Shown in pieces: positions 1 to 5,449 of a stretch of DNA of 6,589 nucleotides. This DNA comes from an uncultured Acidaminococcus sp. GTDB taxonomy: Bacteria; Bacillota; Negativicutes; Acidaminococcales; Acidaminococcaceae. Each line of letters opens with the position of its first letter. Position 1 is the stretch's first letter. The notes beneath the pieces are model-generated. The model was not told where the DNA came from. It saw only the letters and a list, made by a program, of their open reading frames with translations, and searched no databases. Location: positions 1 to 6,589 of the forward strand of contig CAAGJR010000252.1 in the NCBI GenBank assembly GCA_900770265.1, read 5' to 3'. The position numbers and the translations under genes were made by a program.

Positions 1-2
1 CC

Positions 3-317
3 ATTTCCGAATCCACACTGAAACTGATCCAGGAAGGCCTGAAAGCCGTTACGGAAAGCGGCGGTACGGCTTGTTTCCTGAAGAACCTGCCCGTGCCTGC
101 GGCCGGCAAGACTGGTACGGCAGAAAACCCCCATGGCCTGGAACACGGCTGGTTCATCGCCTATGCCCCCACCACGAAACCGCAGCTGGTCGTGGTCTGC
201 ATCGTGGAACAGGGCAGTTTCGGGACCATTTCCGCAGCCCCTATCGTCAAGAACATCCTGGAATACGTATTCACGGATCCCCGGGTGCGGCGGCAGGGAA
301 AGGCCATGCCCAAATAA
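3..317 (+). CDS. mrdA: Penicillin-binding protein 2 (class B transpeptidase), C-terminal part only
   Basis: This is the last 104 codons of a gene whose start lies left of the window; the frame is open from base 3 to the TAA at 315-317. PBP2 is the membrane-anchored D,D-transpeptidase that cross-links new peptidoglycan during side-wall elongation, paired with RodA. The sequence shows the KTG active-site box (visible residues 36-38, bases 108-116) in the context AGKTGTAEN. It is followed by HGWFIAYAP and by GTISAAPIVKNIL, the usual end of the transpeptidase fold. The SxxK serine and SxN motifs are outside the window and cannot be checked. The tail after the domain is short and basic (PRVRRQGKAMPK), so there is no PASTA extension. 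A divisional PBP (FtsI/SpoVD) would share the KTG box, but the rodA gene 9 nt downstream favours MrdA. Confidence 0.88.
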   Translation: MSESTLKLIQEGLKAVTESGGTACFLKNLPVPAAGKTGTAENPHGLEHGWFIAYAPTTKPQLVVVCIVEQGSFGTISAAPIVKNILEYVFTDPRVRRQGKAMPK

Positions 318-321
318 GGAG
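316..321 (+). promoter_or_regulatory. Ribosome binding site of rodA, overlapping the mrdA stop codon
   Basis: AAGGAG lies 5 nt before the ATG at 327. Its first two bases are the last two of the mrdA TAA stop (315-317), so a ribosome terminating on mrdA sits on the rodA initiation site. This fixes the rodA start and suggests translational coupling (inference). Confidence 0.85.
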
Positions 322-326
322 ATACC

Positions 327-1454
327 ATGCGTCTGCATTTGCATTTTTCGTTTAAAAAATATTTCCGGAACATCGATAAACCGCTGCTGATCAGCGTCCT
401 GCTGCTGATCACCATCGGCATCCTGCTCATCGGCAGTGCCACCCATGCCAACATCCCGGGGCCCAAGCGCTACAGCTTCGTGCTGCGGCAGCTGAGCTTC
501 GCGGCCATCAACCTGGTACTGGGGGCCTTCCTCATGCGTTTCGATTACCGGGTGCTGAAAAGCCTGGCCCGGCCTCTCTACATCTTCAACATCCTGATGC
601 TGCTGGCCGTCATGCTGGTGGGGAAGAGCGCCCTGGGTGCCCAGCGCTGGCTGCAGCTGGGGCCCATCAGCATCCAGCCCAGTGAATTCGCCAAGGCCAT
701 CATGATCATCAGCCTGTCCTCCTTTGTGGATGACCGGCTGCCGCTCCTGACGGATTTCCGCAGCTGGCTGCCGGTATTCGGCTACGTGCTGCTTCCGTTC
801 CTGTTCGTCATGAAGCAGCCCGACCTGGGGACGTCCCTGGTGTTCCTGGCCATTTTGCTGGGCATCATGATCTGCTGCGGGTTCCGCATCCGGTATTTCC
901 TGATTATGGGCGGACTGGGGCTGGCCTCGGCACCCCTCGTGTGGAAATTCCTCCACGAATACCAGCGGAACCGGATCCGGGTGTTCCTGAATCCGGGGCT
1001 GGAACCCTACGGCAGCGGCTACCACGTGATCCAGTCCATGATCGCCATCGGCTCGGGGCTGTTCACAGGCAAGGGCCTGTTCGCCGGTACCCAGAGCCAG
1101 CTGAACTTCCTGCCGGAAAACCATACGGACTTCATCTTTGCCGTGGCCGGGGAGGAATTCGGCTTCATCGGCACCACCATCATCCTGCTGCTGTACGGCA
1201 TCGTGATCTACCGGGGCCTTTCCATCGCCCTCCATGCGGCGGACGATTTCGGCACCCTGCTTTCTGTGGGCATCGTTTCCATGTTCCTGTTCCACATCCT
1301 GGTCAATGTGGGCATGACCAGCGGCATCATGCCGGTGACCGGGGTACCGCTGCCCTTCATGAGCTACGGGGTCAGCTCCCTGACCACGAACATGCTCATG
1401 GTGGCCCTGCTGCTCAATATCAACGCCCATCATCAGACCCTGCGTTTTCATTAA
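327..1454 (+). CDS. rodA: Rod shape-determining protein RodA (SEDS peptidoglycan glycosyltransferase)
   Basis: RodA is a polytopic inner-membrane enzyme that polymerises lipid II into glycan strands for cell elongation, working with PBP2 and the MreBCD system. The 375-residue product has the usual family length and about ten hydrophobic segments after a short basic cytoplasmic N-terminus. SEDS hallmarks appear in order: RWLQLGPISIQPSEFAK (107-123), KQPDLGTSLV (163-172), YHVIQSMIAIGSG (232-244), FLPENHTDFIFAV with the presumed catalytic aspartate D268 and EE at 276-277, and PVTGVPLPFMSYGVSS (336-351). FtsW is the alternative, but the PBP2 neighbour and the HTDFIF and PVTGVPLPFMSYG forms fit RodA. 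The start is set by an AAGGAG 5 nt upstream, and the first 15 codons are AT-richer than the rest, as is usual at starts. One oddity is V349, where family members usually have the second glycine of SYGGSS. Confidence 0.95.
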   Translation: MRLHLHFSFKKYFRNIDKPLLISVLLLITIGILLIGSATHANIPGPKRYSFVLRQLSFAAINLVLGAFLMRFDYRVLKSLARPLYIFNILMLLAVMLVGKSALGAQRWLQLGPISIQPSEFAKAIMIISLSSFVDDRLPLLTDFRSWLPVFGYVLLPFLFVMKQPDLGTSLVFLAILLGIMICCGFRIRYFLIMGGLGLASAPLVWKFLHEYQRNRIRVFLNPGLEPYGSGYHVIQSMIAIGSGLFTGKGLFAGTQSQLNFLPENHTDFIFAVAGEEFGFIGTTIILLLYGIVIYRGLSIALHAADDFGTLLSVGIVSMFLFHILVNVGMTSGIMPVTGVPLPFMSYGVSSLTTNMLMVALLLNINAHHQTLRFH

Positions 1455-1458
1455 GGAG
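1453..1458 (+). promoter_or_regulatory. Ribosome binding site of the radical SAM gene, overlapping the rodA stop codon
   Basis: AAGGAG begins inside the rodA TAA stop (1452-1454) and lies 5 nt before the ATG at 1464. The layout copies the mrdA-rodA junction, again with a 9-nt gap. It decides the start of the radical SAM gene. Confidence 0.85.
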
Positions 1459-1463
1459 AGACT

Positions 1464-3326
1464 ATGCATAAAGATTTTCCCATTGACATCCTCAGTGCTG
1501 TGGAGAAGCCGGCCCGGTATACGGGCATGGAATTCGGCAGCATTGTGAAGCCCGAGGCGGAGACGGAAGTATCCTTCTGCCTGGCGTTCCCCGATACGTA
1601 CGAAATCGGGATGAGCTACCTGGGCTATAAGATCCTGTACGAAATCCTGAATAAACTGCCGAAAGTGGCCGCGGAACGGGCCTTTGCCCCCTGGGTGGAC
1701 ATGGAGGAGAAGATGCGGGAGCGGAAGCTGCCCCTGACCAGCCTGGAAAATTCCCGGAAGCTGGACGATTTCGACCTGCTGGGCTTCACCCTGCTGTACG
1801 AAATGTCCTATTCCAACATCCTGAACATGCTGGACATGGGCGGTGTGCCCGTGCTGGCCAAAGACCGGACCCTGGACGATCCCTTTGTGTGTGCCGGCGG
1901 CTGCTGCGTATTCAACAGCGAACCCCTGGCCGATTTCCTGGATTTCTGCATGCTGGGCGACGGCGAGCGGATCATCCAGGAAGTGACGCTGCTGTACCGG
2001 GACTGGAAGCGGGAAGGCAAGCCCGGCGGACGGCTGGAGTTTTTGCGCCGGGTGTCGAAGATCCAGGGGGTGTATGTCCCCAGCTTCTATGAGATCACCT
2101 ACGGGCCGGACGGGACCATCACCGGCAAGAAACCGCTGGAACCCACGGCCCCTGCGGTGGTGTACAAGCGGGCGGAACAGGACCTGGATGCCCTGGACTT
2201 CCCCACCCATCCCATCGTGCCCTACAGCGACACGGTCCACGACCGGATCATGCTGGAACTGTTCCGGGGCTGCAGCCGGGGCTGCCGGTTCTGCAACGCC
2301 GGGATCATCTACCGGCCCGTGCGGGAACGGAAACCCCAGACGGTGCTGGAACTGGCCCGGAAACTGGTTCCGGCCACCGGGTACAACGAAATCTCCCTGT
2401 TCTCCCTGAGCACGGCAGATTACTCCCATCTGGAACCTTTGATCCGGGAACTGCTGAAGGAATTCGGGGACGAAAAGGTCAGTGTATCCCTGCCGTCCCT
2501 GCGGATCGACAGCTTCTCCGTGAAGCTGGCCCAGGAAGTGCAGCAGGTGCGCAAGAGCGGCCTGACGTTCGCTCCGGAAGCGGGCAGCCAGCGTATGCGG
2601 GATGTGATCAACAAGGGCGTCACGGAAGAGAACCTGATGAACGCCGTGGGTGCCGCCTTCGAGAACGGCTGGACCAAGGTGAAGCTGTACTTCATGATCG
2701 GCCTGCCCACGGAAACCGACGAGGACGTGCTGGCCATCGCCAAACTGGCCCAGAAGGTCCAGTGGAAGTACAAGGAAATCACCGGCCATATGGGAGCCCA
2801 GGTCACGGTCAGCGTGTCCAACTTCGTGCCGAAACCCTATACGCCCTTCCAGTGGGTGGGGCAGAACACCAAAGAGGAGTTCGACCGGAAGCACATGCTG
2901 CTGAAGCATGCCTTCGCCAGCCTGAAGAACATCCACTACCAGTACCACGATTCCCGTACCAGCCTTATGGAAGGGGTGCTGGCCCGGGGTGACCGGCGGC
3001 TGGGCAAAGCCATCTACCTGGCCTGGCAGCGGGGCGCCAAGTTCGACAGCTGGGGTGAGTTCTTCGACTACGACCGGTGGAAACAGGCTATCGAGGACTG
3101 CGGCCTGACCACCGACTTCTACAACAGCCGGCCCCGGGGCAAAGAGGAGATCTTCCCCTGGGAGCATACCAGCTGCGGCGTGAGCCGCCGGTTCCTGTGG
3201 AGTGAATACGAAAAAGCCCAGCAGGCAGCCCTGACCCACGACTGCCGGCGGGATACCTGTACGGGCTGCGGCGTGTGCCAGCAGCTGGGCATCAAGATCA
3301 TCGACTGGAAGGGGGAAAACGTATGA
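1464..3326 (+). CDS. Uncharacterised radical SAM protein, TIGR03960 type
   Basis: The 620-residue product is a predicted cytoplasmic radical SAM enzyme: a [4Fe-4S] cluster cleaves S-adenosylmethionine to start radical chemistry. The substrate is unknown to me. The N-terminal domain (about 20-245) includes FPDTYEIGMSYLGYKILYE (42-60), a region related to B12-binding Rossmann domains. I see no DxHxxG cobalamin motif, so B12 binding is doubtful. The radical SAM core begins with FRGCSRGCRFCNAG, giving the CX3CX2C cluster ligands C270, C274 and C277. It continues through SLPSLRID (342-349), FAPEAGSQRMRDVINKG (369-385) and KLYFMIGLPTETDEDV (407-422). The C-terminal part ends in a second cysteine group, C594, C599, C602 and C605 (CX4CX2CX2C), which may hold another metal centre. 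The gene overlaps the next by ATGA at 3323-3326. In some bacteria the two are fused into one protein, which supports joint action. Family assignment is from recalled motifs. Confidence 0.9.
   Translation: MHKDFPIDILSAVEKPARYTGMEFGSIVKPEAETEVSFCLAFPDTYEIGMSYLGYKILYEILNKLPKVAAERAFAPWVDMEEKMRERKLPLTSLENSRKLDDFDLLGFTLLYEMSYSNILNMLDMGGVPVLAKDRTLDDPFVCAGGCCVFNSEPLADFLDFCMLGDGERIIQEVTLLYRDWKREGKPGGRLEFLRRVSKIQGVYVPSFYEITYGPDGTITGKKPLEPTAPAVVYKRAEQDLDALDFPTHPIVPYSDTVHDRIMLELFRGCSRGCRFCNAGIIYRPVRERKPQTVLELARKLVPATGYNEISLFSLSTADYSHLEPLIRELLKEFGDEKVSVSLPSLRIDSFSVKLAQEVQQVRKSGLTFAPEAGSQRMRDVINKGVTEENLMNAVGAAFENGWTKVKLYFMIGLPTETDEDVLAIAKLAQKVQWKYKEITGHMGAQVTVSVSNFVPKPYTPFQWVGQNTKEEFDRKHMLLKHAFASLKNIHYQYHDSRTSLMEGVLARGDRRLGKAIYLAWQRGAKFDSWGEFFDYDRWKQAIEDCGLTTDFYNSRPRGKEEIFPWEHTSCGVSRRFLWSEYEKAQQAALTHDCRRDTCTGCGVCQQLGIKIIDWKGENV
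3309..3315 (+). promoter_or_regulatory. Ribosome binding site of the DUF2344 gene, inside the radical SAM gene
   Basis: AAGGGGG lies 7 nt before the ATG at 3323, which overlaps the upstream TGA as ATGA. It selects this ATG over an in-frame GTG at 3275, which would add 16 residues not expected for the family and read from the cysteine-motif DNA of the previous gene. Confidence 0.75.
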
Positions 3327-4015
3327 AACTGCGGCTGCAGATCACCAAGGAACCGGGCATCCGGTTCATTTCCCACCTGGAATACCAGCGGAGCATCGAG
3401 AAGGCCCTGCGCCGGGCCGGTACACCGGTAGCCTATTCCGAGGGGTTCAACCCTCATATGCGGTTTTCCCTGGCCTCCGCCCTCAGCGTGGGCGTGACCA
3501 GTTCCTGTGAGTTCGTGGAAATCAAGCTCCAGGAGGAGCGGCCCCTGGAAGAACTGGTGGAACCCATCCGCCGGGCCCTGCCCATGGGGATCCATATCGT
3601 GAAGGCGGACCTGGCGGACGACAAGGCTCCCAAGCTCATGGCTGTGGCCCAGGGGGCCCGCTATGAAGTGCTGGTTCCCTGCAGCGAAGATCCGGCAGCG
3701 GGTCTGGCAGCCTTTGCGGCGGCGGAGACGGTGCCCTATACCAAGACCCACAAAAAAGGAAAGGGCAAACCCAAGACCATCGACGTGAAAGAATTCATCC
3801 CTGCGGTGGAGAGCCAGTGGAAGGACGGAGAACTGCAGCTGGCTTTTGACTGCAAGATCACGCCCACGGGCAGCATGAAGGCCTCCGAGTTCCTGCAGGT
3901 GCTCCGGGACCAGTTCCAGGTGCCCCTGTCTTTTGAACAGGCGGACATCCGCCGGGTGGATCTGTACACCCGGGACGAGGCCGGCCATAAGAAACCTCTC
4001 ATCGGGGAAGACTGA
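3323..4015 (+). CDS. Radical SAM-linked protein, TIGR03936 / DUF2344 family
   Basis: This 230-residue soluble protein of unknown function belongs to the family found beside, or fused to, TIGR03960-type radical SAM proteins. The family signature fills the N-terminal third: IRFISHLEYQRSIEKALRRA (13-32), then YSEGFNPHMRFSLASALSVG (38-57) and a CEFVEI strand (62-67). A basic stretch, KTHKKGKGKPK (141-151), precedes IDVKEFIP and could contact nucleic acid (inference only). The remainder is alpha/beta with no catalytic signature I recognise. There is no signal peptide or membrane segment. The ATG overlaps the upstream stop by 4 nt and rng follows after 9 nt, so it is probably made in fixed ratio to the radical SAM protein. 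A substrate-presenting or RNA-binding subunit is a reasonable guess but unproven. Confidence 0.88.
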   Translation: MKLRLQITKEPGIRFISHLEYQRSIEKALRRAGTPVAYSEGFNPHMRFSLASALSVGVTSSCEFVEIKLQEERPLEELVEPIRRALPMGIHIVKADLADDKAPKLMAVAQGARYEVLVPCSEDPAAGLAAFAAAETVPYTKTHKKGKGKPKTIDVKEFIPAVESQWKDGELQLAFDCKITPTGSMKASEFLQVLRDQFQVPLSFEQADIRRVDLYTRDEAGHKKPLIGED

Positions 4016-4020
4016 GGTGG
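4014..4020 (+). promoter_or_regulatory. Ribosome binding site of rng, overlapping the DUF2344 stop codon
   Basis: GAGGTGG starts within the TGA stop at 4013-4015 and lies 4 nt before the ATG at 4025. It is the third junction here with a 9-nt gap and a stop codon shared with the Shine-Dalgarno sequence. Confidence 0.75.
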
Positions 4021-4024
4021 CGTC

Positions 4025-5425
4025 ATGGATACCATCTATGTAAGCGTCCGGCCGGAAGAGACCCGCATGGGGCTGGTGGAGGATGACCGGCTCCGGGAAT
4101 ATGCGGTGGAGCGGCGCCATTCCGACAACCTGGTGGGCAATGTGTACCGGGGCCGGGTGTCCAATGTGGTCCCCGGTATCCAGGCCGCCTTCATCGACCT
4201 GAATGTGGGCAAGAACGGGTTCCTGACCCTGCAGAAGGGGGAGAAACTTTCGGAAGGACAGATGCTCCTGGTGCAGGTGGTGAAGGACGCCCGGGGAAAC
4301 AAGGGACCGGCCGTGACCAGGGACATCACCCTGCCGGGCCGGTATGTGGTGCTGGAACCCTATGGCAGCCGCATCAGCCTGTCCCGGAAGATCACGTGCA
4401 AGACCCAGCGGAAGGTGCTGCGGGAATGGGCAGAGGAGCTGCTGCCGGAGCACATGGGGCTGGTGATCCGGACCGCGGCCTCCCATGCGGAGGAAGAAGA
4501 CATCCGGGCCGACCTGGAGCAGCTGCTCCACAGCTGGGACGTGCTGCTGCGACGGAGCCGGGTGGGCCGGGGTCCGCAGCTGCTGTACCGGGAACTGGAC
4601 CTGGCCATCCGGCTCATCCGGGATTATGCCACGCCGAAGATCCAGCGCATCATCGTGGATGAGGAACAGACCGGTAAACGGCTGGAGGAACTGCTCCGGG
4701 AGATGGGACTTTCCCAGATCCAGGTGAAATGGTACAAAGGGAAGGAAGATCTGTTCTCCTTCTACCATCTGGACGAGGACATCGAGAGCATCTCCGACCG
4801 GGTGGTGTGGCTGCCCGGCGGTGGCTACCTGGTGTTCGACTACACGGAGGCCATGACCGTCATCGATGTGAACAGCGGCAAGTTCGCCTCGGCGGCGGAC
4901 CGGGATGCCACCAGCATGGTGACAAACCGGGAGGCTGCCCGGGAAATTGCCCGCCAGCTGCGGCTGCGGGATATCGGCGGCATCATCGTGGCCGATTTCA
5001 TCGATATGGACAGCCAGGAAGAGCAGGAGGAGATCCTGCAGATCTTGAAGCATGAGTTCGCTTCGGACAAGATGAAGCCCAAGGTCATCGACATCACCCA
5101 CCTGAACCTGGTGGAAATGACCCGGATGAAGGCCCGGAAGAACCTGTCCAGCATCCTGTACAGTACCTGTCCCCTGTGCGGCGGCAGCGGAAGGGTGGAA
5201 TCTCCGGAAAGCGTATACGTGGAGATCCGGCGCCGGCTGCGCAGCAGCTTCAGTGAAGGGAACATGAGCCATACCCTGCTGCTCACGGTCCATCCGGCAG
5301 TCTACAGCTGGCTGCGGGAGCAGGGCGTGAAGGACATGGAACGGGAATTCCACTGCACGCTGAAACTGGCCAGTGATCCGGCCCTGGAAGTGGGGGTCTT
5401 CACCCTGCTGGCAATGGATCGCTGA
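4025..5425 (+). CDS. rng: Ribonuclease G (RNase E/G family endoribonuclease)
   Basis: RNase G is a cytoplasmic endonuclease that cuts single-stranded, AU-rich RNA, prefers 5'-monophosphate ends, and acts in rRNA 5' maturation and mRNA decay. The 466-residue product has the catalytic half only, without the scaffold tail of RNase E. The S1 domain runs from about 36 to 121 (VGNVYRGRVSNVVPGIQAAF), with F56, F66 and K93 matching the RNA-binding F57, F67 and K112 of E. coli RNase E. The 5' sensor is GLVIRTAA, with R149 and T150. The DNase I-like domain carries D281 and N283 in VIDVNSGKF and D324 in IIVADFIDM, the Mg2+ site. The Zn-link is CPLCGGSGR (C382, C385). Spacings between these sites match RNase E closely, except that the S1 loop between F66 and K93 is about 18 residues shorter. 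All key residues are present, so the enzyme should be active. It follows the DUF2344 gene by 9 nt, a conserved association. Confidence 0.95.
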   Translation: MDTIYVSVRPEETRMGLVEDDRLREYAVERRHSDNLVGNVYRGRVSNVVPGIQAAFIDLNVGKNGFLTLQKGEKLSEGQMLLVQVVKDARGNKGPAVTRDITLPGRYVVLEPYGSRISLSRKITCKTQRKVLREWAEELLPEHMGLVIRTAASHAEEEDIRADLEQLLHSWDVLLRRSRVGRGPQLLYRELDLAIRLIRDYATPKIQRIIVDEEQTGKRLEELLREMGLSQIQVKWYKGKEDLFSFYHLDEDIESISDRVVWLPGGGYLVFDYTEAMTVIDVNSGKFASAADRDATSMVTNREAAREIARQLRLRDIGGIIVADFIDMDSQEEQEEILQILKHEFASDKMKPKVIDITHLNLVEMTRMKARKNLSSILYSTCPLCGGSGRVESPESVYVEIRRRLRSSFSEGNMSHTLLLTVHPAVYSWLREQGVKDMEREFHCTLKLASDPALEVGVFTLLAMDR

Positions 5426-5435
5426 ACGGTCCGAG

Positions 5436-5442
5436 AAAGGGG
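5436..5442 (+). promoter_or_regulatory. Ribosome binding site of cca
   Basis: AAAGGGG lies 7 nt before the ATG at 5450, in the widest gap of the window (24 nt, 5426-5449). I see no inverted repeat followed by a T-run here, so no terminator separates rng from cca. Confidence 0.75.
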
Positions 5443-5449
5443 AACCATC

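Noticed and set aside
941..1471. 176-codon + strand frame overlapping rodA
   Set aside because: It lies in another frame of rodA and is rich in Pro, Arg, His and Gly without any domain, as is typical of GC-rich shadow frames. The SEDS motifs are all in the rodA frame.
1520..2200. Cobalamin-binding domain in the radical SAM protein
   Set aside because: The region resembles the B12-binding fold found N-terminal to many radical SAM cores, but I find no DxHxxG motif, so I do not claim cobalamin binding.
3275..3322. Earlier GTG start for the DUF2344 gene
   Set aside because: The extra 16 residues come from DNA encoding the radical SAM cysteine motif. The ATG at 3323 has a suitable ribosome binding site, forms the usual ATGA overlap, and matches where the family's conserved sequence begins.
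5426..5449. Terminator or promoter between rng and cca
   Set aside because: The 24-nt gap has no stem-loop with a T-run and no convincing -35/-10 pair; it is adequately explained as a ribosome binding site leader.
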